Of a stretch of DNA of 11,787 nt, positions 1 to 5,040 are shown piece after piece; the first letter of the stretch is position 1; the number at the start of each line of letters is the position of its first letter. The translations under genes and the position numbers were made by a program. Source of the DNA: Patescibacteria group bacterium (GTDB taxonomy: Bacteria; Patescibacteriota; Patescibacteriia; UBA2591; PGYQ01); NCBI GenBank assembly GCA_020061725.1, contig JAGUXS010000038.1:1-11787 (forward strand). The letters are read 5' to 3'. The notes below the pieces were generated by a model that was not told the DNA's origin, ran no database searches, and saw only the letters and a list, made by a program, of their open reading frames with translations.

Positions 1-1416
1 ACAGAAGAATGGATTGAACTTTTTAATCAAGGCAATGAGGATGTAAATTTATCAAATTGGATTTTAGACGATCAAGAACAAGGAAGTGAGAGGTATACCA
101 TTCCTTTAAATACGTTTATTTTAAAACAAAATTATTTAGTTTTAAAAAGAAAACAAACCGGAATTATTTTAAACAATGATCAAGACAGAACAAGATTATT
201 TGATCCAAACAATCAGCTTAAATCAGAGGTTTTTTATCAAGAAGCAAAACAGGGGCAATCTTATTCGCGAATGGAAAATGGAAAATGGGAATGGACAGAA
301 TTGTTAACACCGAGTGGAAAGAATGAATTAAGAATTAAGAATTATGAATTAGTAAAAGAAAATCAAGAAAACATAAAAACACAAGAACAAAAAGATGAAT
401 TAAGGAAAGAAAATACCAAAACACAAGAAGAAACTCAAAACCAAAATAAAAATGAATCAAAAATTAAGAATTATGAATTAGTAAAAGAAAATCAAGAAAA
501 CATAAAAACACAAGAACAAAAAGATGATAAAATAAAAAATCAAGAAAAGGCGTCCCTTATGACCACTTCTTTTACATTAACATCGTTAAAAGAAGTTAGA
601 AAAATGGAAAAGGGCGCAAAAGTAAAAATAAGAGGGGTTGTTTCTTGTGTTCCTGGAATTTTGGGTTCGCAAATTTTTTATCTCTCTGGCTCGGGCATTC
701 AGGTTTATTTGTATGACAAAGATTTTCCAGAATTAAATTTAGGCGATGAAATAGAAATTCAAGGCTCTCTTTCTTCTTATCAAAACGAAGCAAGAATTAA
801 TCTATCTTCAAAAGAAGATATTAAAATTTTACAAAAAAATCAACCGATTAATTTAGAAGAAATAACAATTAATGAAATTAATGAAAACACAGAAGGCTTT
901 TTAATTAAAGTAAAAGGAGAAGTAATAGAAACATTAGGTAACACTTTTTATCTTGCCGATGAAACAAACAAGAAAATTAAAGTTTATATTAAAGAATCGA
1001 CAAAAATTGAAAAATCAAGAATGCAAAAAGGAGATCAAATGGAAGTCACAGGGATTGTAAGTCAACTTGGAGAAGAATATAGAATATTGCCAAGATTTCA
1101 AGAGGATATAAGGATTTTAAATCCTAATGTCCAAATCCCAATATCTAATAAAATCTCAAATCTTAATGCCAAAACATCTTCATTGTATGATGAGCAAAAT
1201 CAAAACATAAAACAAACTCAAAACTCAAATGTCAAAATTCAAAATCAAAATAAAAATATTGAAATAGAAAAACAAGAAGAAAAAAAACAAGAAGAAAAAA
1301 AATCTGAAACTAAAAAAACAGCCACCACGGCTGGTATTGGAGCCAGCGCCACTTTAGCAGCTATTTATAGAAGACAAATATTTTTATTCCTCGCAAAAAT
1401 TTTTTTTAAAGGGTAG
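1..1416 (+). CDS. Lamin-tail domain / tandem OB-fold surface protein (5' end missing)
   Basis: The frame is open from base 1 and an internal ATG at 271 is not the real start; 471 codons are visible. Window residues 1-108 look like a lamin-tail (LTD) domain: an EWIELFN opening, LSNWILDD, a YTIPL strand and a WEWTELLTPSGKN ending. A Lys/Glu/Gln/Asn-rich linker (about 109-190) contains a duplicated 22-residue block. Two OB-fold-like domains follow: about 190-280, with VKIRGVVSCVPG and LNLGDEIEIQG, and about 290-375, with FLIKVKGEVIE and MQKGDQMEVTGIV. A second low-complexity linker (about 376-439) leads to a hydrophobic C-terminus (about 440-470) with two arginines in it, plausibly a membrane anchor. 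LTD plus OB architectures are typically exported in bacteria, so a cell-surface nucleic-acid or polymer-binding role is an inference. The signal peptide, if any, lies outside the window. Gene boundaries downstream are firm because of a strong terminator. Confidence 0.85.
   Translation, partial: TEEWIELFNQGNEDVNLSNWILDDQEQGSERYTIPLNTFILKQNYLVLKRKQTGIILNNDQDRTRLFDPNNQLKSEVFYQEAKQGQSYSRMENGKWEWTELLTPSGKNELRIKNYELVKENQENIKTQEQKDELRKENTKTQEETQNQNKNESKIKNYELVKENQENIKTQEQKDDKIKNQEKASLMTTSFTLTSLKEVRKMEKGAKVKIRGVVSCVPGILGSQIFYLSGSGIQVYLYDKDFPELNLGDEIEIQGSLSSYQNEARINLSSKEDIKILQKNQPINLEEITINEINENTEGFLIKVKGEVIETLGNTFYLADETNKKIKVYIKESTKIEKSRMQKGDQMEVTGIVSQLGEEYRILPRFQEDIRILNPNVQIPISNKISNLNAKTSSLYDEQNQNIKQTQNSNVKIQNQNKNIEIEKQEEKKQEEKKSETKKTATTAGIGASATLAAIYRRQIFLFLAKIFFKG
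333..398 (+). repeat. 66-bp direct repeat, copy 1 (in lamin-tail gene linker)
   Basis: This 66-bp segment is identical, base by base, to 462-527. The offset is 129 bp (43 codons), so the frame is kept and the peptide block beginning IKNYELVKENQ is duplicated. Its left end lies in a heptanucleotide array (325-352: GAATTAA, GAATTAA, GAATTAT, GAATTAG). Confidence 0.95.
462..527 (+). repeat. 66-bp direct repeat, copy 2
   Basis: This is the exact second copy of 333-398. The match stops at 528, where the copies diverge (AT against TA). Perfect identity in a fast-evolving linker points to a recent in-frame duplication or ongoing copy-number change. Confidence 0.95.
1214..1248 (+). repeat. Heptanucleotide array inside coding sequence
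   Basis: Five consecutive 7-bp units read AAACTCA, AAACTCA, AATGTCA, AAATTCA, AAATCAA. They encode part of the Gln/Asn-rich C-terminal linker of the lamin-tail protein (around QTQNSNVKIQNQ). The stretch just upstream (about 1122-1180, with AATCCTAATGTCCAAATCCC) looks like a more decayed relative. Confidence 0.75.
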
Positions 1417-1419
1417 ACC

Positions 1420-1450
1420 AAATCTTTGGCAAAAATACCAAAGATTTTTT
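1420..1450 (+). terminator. Rho-independent terminator after the lamin-tail gene
   Basis: A perfect 10-bp stem AAATCTTTGG / CCAAAGATTT (1420-1429 and 1438-1447) encloses an 8-base loop and runs into six T's (1445-1450). It starts three bases after the TAG stop codon, so the lamin-tail gene ends its transcript here and the kinase gene needs its own promoter. Confidence 0.85.
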
Positions 1451-1459
1451 GTATTATTT

Positions 1460-1487
1460 TACACTTTGCATTTTACATTTTATTTTA
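1460..1487. repeat. Heptanucleotide array abutting the kinase start codon
   Basis: The units are TACACTT, TGCATTT, TACATTT, TATTTTA. The last unit runs into the ATG at 1487. An in-frame TTG at 1466 lies inside the array and makes the frame look seven codons longer. Confidence 0.7.
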
Positions 1488-2545
1488 TGTATCAATATTC
1501 GATTATTCCTCAAGCTAAAGAAAAAATTAATAAAACATTAAAACAATTAAGACTAACCATTATAGATAATGATTTTACTATTAAAAAAAATATAAAAAAT
1601 AAAAGACGTTTTTTTATGCCGGTTTGCGTTGACAAAAACGGCAAAAAATTTTTTTTAAAAACCAGATTTCAAAATACAGACGAACTTCTAATATCTTTAA
1701 AAAAAGAAATTGAATTTAATAAAAAAATAACCCCTATAATTTCTTCTATTGAACCTCATTTTATCACGCCAGAAGTAATAAAAAGTGGACAAGATGGGCA
1801 GGGCTATGTTTGGTTTTATAGAAAATATCACGAAGGAGAGTTTGCGGGATTAATGGATATAGATTCTGGAATAACCAAAAATTTTTTAGATAAATACTCT
1901 TCTCGTGATTTTGCTTTAAAACTTTTTTCTTTACAAAAAACTACTTCAAAAGTAAAAAAAATAATAGAATTACATCAACATAATTATCATTGGTATAAAG
2001 CTGATTTTAATTATTATTTTCACACTAAAATTCTTCAAAAATTAATTCCTAAAGAATTAAAAAAAATAAAACAACTTCTTGAAAAGAATAGAATTTTATT
2101 AAACAAAAACGCAAATCATTTAACTCATGGAGATTTTTATCCTAATAATTTTTTGCTTTCAAACAATCAATTAATAGTGATTGATTGGGAATTAGTCCAT
2201 TTGAATAATCAAGCGTTTGATTTTTGTTTCATTTGGATGAATGCTTTTAGAAATCCAGAATGGCAGCAAGAATTTTTTAAAATTTATTTACAAAAAGTAA
2301 AAGATAAAATAAAATTTAAAAAATTATTTCGTATTGTCGCGCTTACCCTTTGTTTGCGTTTTTTTCATCACGCTTGTATAGTTATAAAAACCTTTAATAA
2401 AGGGTATAAAGAAAAATTAATTTCTCGCGGATTTACTCAAAAGCAAATTAGAGGCGTTCTAAATAGAACGCGCGAAGCAAAAAAAGCGCATTTTGAAATT
2501 TTAAAAAAAGCTTTAAAAAATAAACTTACATCTGTAAGAGATTAA
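1487..2545 (+). CDS. APH/choline-kinase-like phosphotransferase, substrate unknown
   Basis: This 352-residue protein has the aminoglycoside phosphotransferase-like kinase fold. A catalytic-loop motif HGDFYPNNF is at about 214-222 (general base Asp216, Asn221), and the metal-binding Asp of VIDWE is at about 233. An upstream strand GKKFFLK (about 53-58) could supply the ATP-binding lysine, with a following Glu-rich helix (KKEIEF) as its partner. The family phosphorylates small hydroxylated molecules such as choline, sugars or aminoglycosides; nothing here identifies the substrate, and drug resistance should not be assumed. I chose the ATG at 1487 over an in-frame TTG at 1466 because the extra seven codons are only repeat sequence. 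There is no Shine-Dalgarno. The C-terminus is basic and helical. It lies 49 bp upstream of the PHP gene and may be cotranscribed with it. Confidence 0.8.
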   Translation: MYQYSIIPQAKEKINKTLKQLRLTIIDNDFTIKKNIKNKRRFFMPVCVDKNGKKFFLKTRFQNTDELLISLKKEIEFNKKITPIISSIEPHFITPEVIKSGQDGQGYVWFYRKYHEGEFAGLMDIDSGITKNFLDKYSSRDFALKLFSLQKTTSKVKKIIELHQHNYHWYKADFNYYFHTKILQKLIPKELKKIKQLLEKNRILLNKNANHLTHGDFYPNNFLLSNNQLIVIDWELVHLNNQAFDFCFIWMNAFRNPEWQQEFFKIYLQKVKDKIKFKKLFRIVALTLCLRFFHHACIVIKTFNKGYKEKLISRGFTQKQIRGVLNRTREAKKAHFEILKKALKNKLTSVRD

Positions 2546-2556
2546 ATCTTCAAAAT

Positions 2557-2584
2557 AAAGTATAAAGATTAAACGATAATTAAT
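2557..2584. repeat. Degenerate heptanucleotide array upstream of the PHP gene
   Basis: The units are AAAGTAT, AAAGATT, AAACGAT, AATTAAT. They occupy most of the 49-bp gap between the kinase stop and the PHP gene start. The decay is considerable, so it is less certain than the other arrays. Confidence 0.5.
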
Positions 2585-2594
2585 CACAAAATTT

Positions 2595-3509
2595 ATGCAA
2601 AGATTTATTGATCTTCATATGCATTCTGTTTATTCTGACGGGATGCTTGAATTAAATCAAATTATTAAAAAATTAAAAAGAGAAAATATCACAACAATTT
2701 CTTTGACTGATCACAATACAATTAGTGGGAATGAAAAAATGATTGAATTAGGGGAAAAGAATAGAATAAAAGTAATTTCAGGAATAGAGTTTTATACTTT
2801 TTTTGAAGACAAAAAATTGCATTTATTAGGTTATAATTTTGATTTAAAAAATAAAGAATTAAATGATTTAACTGTTCAAGCTCAAGAAAGACACTATGCT
2901 TGGGGGGTTAAAACATTAAAAAAAATGGAACAAATCGGTTTTAAAATTGATTTTAAAGAATTGGAAAAATTTAAATCAAGATATTTTGGATTTGTTCATT
3001 TAAAAAATATTTTAACGCAAAATCAAAAAAATAAAAATAAAATAATTAAAGACCTAAAATTAAAAGAACGAACCAAATTAATGAAAATAAAAAAAATTCC
3101 AAAGCCGGATCTTTTTGAAACAATTAATTTTTATTTTACGAAAGATCGACCGGGATTTGTTCCAGATGAACATTTAAAAATTTCTACTCCATTAGCAATA
3201 AAAATAATTTTGAAAGCGGGAGGCATCCCTGTTTTGGCTCATCCTGGACAGCAACTATCTTATGCAGATGATTTAATAATTTTAAAATTAAAACAAAATA
3301 GGCTAAAAGGAATTGAAGCGATTACGCCTTATCATTCTTGGCATCAAATTGAGCATTATCAAAAATTAGCCAATAATTTAAATTTAATTATTACCTTTGG
3401 CACTGATTTTCACGGTGATTTAATTGACCTCTCTTTAAAAAATCAACCAATTAAAAATCAATGGAGTTGTTTTAAAATGTTAGAAAAAAACTTAAATCCC
3501 TTTATCTAA
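2595..3509 (+). CDS. PHP-domain metal-dependent phosphoesterase
   Basis: This 304-residue protein carries the full set of PHP motifs for a multinuclear metal site: HMHSVYSDG (His8, His10, Asp15), SLTDHNT (Asp39, His40), SGIEF (Glu65), HLLGY (His76), PVLAHPG (His216), PYHSWH (His247/His250) and FGTDFHGD (Asp271, His273). The order and spacing resemble stand-alone phosphatases of the YciV/TrpH type, which act on nucleoside 3',5'-bisphosphates or short RNA ends. That exact substrate is an inference. A Lys-rich helical insert lies at about 85-185, between HLLGY and the third motif. There is no polymerase domain, so it is not a DnaE or PolX fragment. The start is ATG 2595, with an AT-rich leader and no Shine-Dalgarno. 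Its last six codons, including the stop, overlap the mraY 3' end on the opposite strand. Confidence 0.88.
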   Translation: MQRFIDLHMHSVYSDGMLELNQIIKKLKRENITTISLTDHNTISGNEKMIELGEKNRIKVISGIEFYTFFEDKKLHLLGYNFDLKNKELNDLTVQAQERHYAWGVKTLKKMEQIGFKIDFKELEKFKSRYFGFVHLKNILTQNQKNKNKIIKDLKLKERTKLMKIKKIPKPDLFETINFYFTKDRPGFVPDEHLKISTPLAIKIILKAGGIPVLAHPGQQLSYADDLIILKLKQNRLKGIEAITPYHSWHQIEHYQKLANNLNLIITFGTDFHGDLIDLSLKNQPIKNQWSCFKMLEKNLNPFI

Positions 3510-4556
3510 TAAAAAAATAATTAATCCAATTATTGCTGTGACGCCGGCGATGATCCAAAAACGCATAACTATTTGAGGCTCTAGCCATCCTTTTGCTTCT
3601 AGATGATGATGTATCGGACTAGAAAGAAAAACTTTTTTGTGAAGAATTTTTTTAGAAAAAAATTGAATAATTACTGATAGAGATTCTATCATAAAAAGAA
3701 AACCAATAATTGGCAAAAGCAAAAAAGTATTTGTTAACATCGCCACAATGCCCAAAGTAATACCTAAAGACATTGCTCCTGTGTCTCCCATAAAAAATTT
3801 AGCTGGATAGACATTGAACCATAAAAAAGCTAATAACGCTCCAGAAATTACTCCGCAAAAAACAGCCAAATTTACCCTTCCTAAAACAAAAGCGATCACG
3901 CTAAAAGAGACAAAAGAAATTAATAAAGTTCCTCCAGCCAAACCATCTAAGCCATCAATTTCATTTACCGAAAAAGCCGTAGAGACCATAACAAAAATAA
4001 AAAGCGGGATATACCAAAAACCAATATTAATATTCCCTAAAAAAGGGACATAAATAACACTCCATTCTAATTTATAATAAAACCAATAAGCGCCAAAACA
4101 AGCGATTAATGTGGCAAGTAATGTATAAATTATTAATCGGTGTTTTACTCTTAATCCCCCGCCATTGGGACCAATTTTTTTAATATTTAAAAAATCATCT
4201 CCTAATCCAATTAAAGCAGAAGCGATTAAAGCTCCCAAAGGCAACAGAGTTTCGCCACGAGTTAAAAAATTTAATTGTTTAAAAATAGGCAAATGAGTCA
4301 ATTCGGCTAAAAAAGAAACCAAAAAAATTAAAATTAAAGTTGTTCCCCAAATTAAAATTCCTCCCATTGTCGGGGTGCCAGATTTTTTTTGATGCATTTC
4401 AGAAAATATAGGAGTATCCGCGCTTTCTCTAATTGTTTTTCCTAAATTATTTTTTTTCAAAAAATGAATTAAAAAAGGAACCCAAATTAAAGCGATTAAA
4501 AAAGAAAAAGCGGATAAAGAAAATATTTTAATTAAAGGGAAAAAAGGTATTTCCAT
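3492..4556 (-). CDS. mraY: Phospho-N-acetylmuramoyl-pentapeptide transferase
   Basis: MraY transfers phospho-MurNAc-pentapeptide from UDP to undecaprenyl phosphate, making lipid I at the inner membrane. The 354-residue length is normal. Motifs occur in order: SGTPTMGGI (59-67), the Asp pair of GLGDDF (Asp120/121), NEIDGLDGLAGG (198-209), FFMGDTGAMSLG (254-265, catalytic Asp258) and SPIHHHLEAKGW (313-324). These mark MraY rather than the related WecA or TagO. About ten hydrophobic segments are spread along the chain. The loop reads NEIDGLDG where most MraY proteins have N-L-T-D-G-L-D-G; the key Asn and Asp residues remain. It is the third gene of a minus-strand run with ileS and a membrane protein, away from the usual mur/fts cluster as far as this window shows. 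Repeat sequence, not a Shine-Dalgarno, precedes the ATG. Confidence 0.96.
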   Translation of the reverse strand: MEIPFFPLIKIFSLSAFSFLIALIWVPFLIHFLKKNNLGKTIRESADTPIFSEMHQKKSGTPTMGGILIWGTTLILIFLVSFLAELTHLPIFKQLNFLTRGETLLPLGALIASALIGLGDDFLNIKKIGPNGGGLRVKHRLIIYTLLATLIACFGAYWFYYKLEWSVIYVPFLGNINIGFWYIPLFIFVMVSTAFSVNEIDGLDGLAGGTLLISFVSFSVIAFVLGRVNLAVFCGVISGALLAFLWFNVYPAKFFMGDTGAMSLGITLGIVAMLTNTFLLLPIIGFLFMIESLSVIIQFFSKKILHKKVFLSSPIHHHLEAKGWLEPQIVMRFWIIAGVTAIIGLIIFLLDKGI

Positions 4557-4559
4557 AAT

Positions 4560-4608
4560 ATGAATTATGAATTCTTAACCACAAGTTACAAGTTAACTTT
4601 ATAAGTTG
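4560..4608. repeat. Heptanucleotide array filling the mraY upstream spacer
   Basis: On + the units read ATGAATT, ATGAATT, CTTAACC, ACAAGTT, ACAAGTT, AACTTTA, TAAGTTG. They take up almost all of the 55-bp gap between the membrane-protein stop (4612) and the mraY start (4556). The ATGAATT unit is the same family as the coding copies in ileS and the lamin-tail gene. ACAAGTT is the complement of the AACTTGT unit found after pilB. A 10-bp palindrome AAGTTAACTT sits at 4590-4599. Confidence 0.8.
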
Positions 4609-4611
4609 ATT

Positions 4612-5040
4612 TTAGATGATGTTAAATAATAAAAAAGTTGTTAAAATTAATAAAAATTGGATTATAATTGAACAAATGAGCAAAGAATGGCTTAGAAATT
4701 TATTTTTTGAATATAAAAAATAAGCCAAGCAAAAATTAAATAAATAAATTATTAAACCAATTTGAGGTAATTTAAATAATTCTTTTGTTTGTCCGATTAA
4801 TCCGATGCCGAAATAAATGTTATAATATAAAGGAATTAAATTGTCTTCTATGCTTTGTAATTTATAATAAATAATCCCCCAAATAAAAAAATTGCTTAAT
4901 ATTCCAAGAGATAAATTTAATAAGATTAATTTATTTTTTCTAAAAAGATTATTTTTAATATTAGTTAAAATTATTTTTTTGTTCAGAAAATGATCAGCTT
5001 TCCAAGGAGTAGCTATGGTTTTTGGTTGGAATATTTTCAT
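4612..5040 (-). CDS. Small three-helix membrane protein, function unknown
   Basis: This 142-residue protein has a short basic, soluble N-terminus (about 1-36) and three predicted membrane helices: about 38-61 (LILLNLSLGILSNFFIWGII), about 94-111 and about 117-141. The loop after helix 1 reads NLIPLYYNIYFGIGLIG, which recalls the loop pattern of DUF1648-type membrane proteins (Leu-Pro-x-His-Tyr/Phe-Asn, then Gly). The family link is tentative because the His is Tyr here. I recall similar short proteins in other Patescibacteria, but cannot confirm it from sequence alone. The ATG at 5040 lies inside the ileS 3' end: the two frames overlap by 47 bp, which suggests translational coupling. The mraY start follows 55 bp after its stop. 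No function is proposed beyond an inner-membrane location. Confidence 0.75.
   Translation of the reverse strand: MKIFQPKTIATPWKADHFLNKKIILTNIKNNLFRKNKLILLNLSLGILSNFFIWGIIYYKLQSIEDNLIPLYYNIYFGIGLIGQTKELFKLPQIGLIIYLFNFCLAYFLYSKNKFLSHSLLICSIIIQFLLILTTFLLFNII

Noticed and set aside
271..273. ATG at 271 as the lamin-tail gene start
   Set aside because: The frame is open back to base 1 and the upstream codons encode a clear lamin-tail domain.
1466..1486. Earlier in-frame TTG start for the kinase gene
   Set aside because: The seven added codons are heptamer repeat sequence without family similarity; the ATG at 1487 gives a normal N-terminus.
2525..2538. Hairpin CTTACA/TGTAAG at the kinase 3' end as a terminator
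   Set aside because: The stem is six pairs, the loop is two bases, it lies inside the coding sequence and no T-run follows.
3814..4053. Plus-strand open frame antisense to mraY
   Set aside because: It lies wholly within mraY, has low-complexity Lys/Pro-rich content and no recognisable domain; the same applies to antisense frames within ileS, pilC and the lamin-tail gene.
4983..4996. Alternative genetic code (TGA as Gly, as in Gracilibacteria)
   Set aside because: The TGA ends ileS at a sensible point, no other gene has an in-frame TGA, and all genes fit the standard bacterial code.
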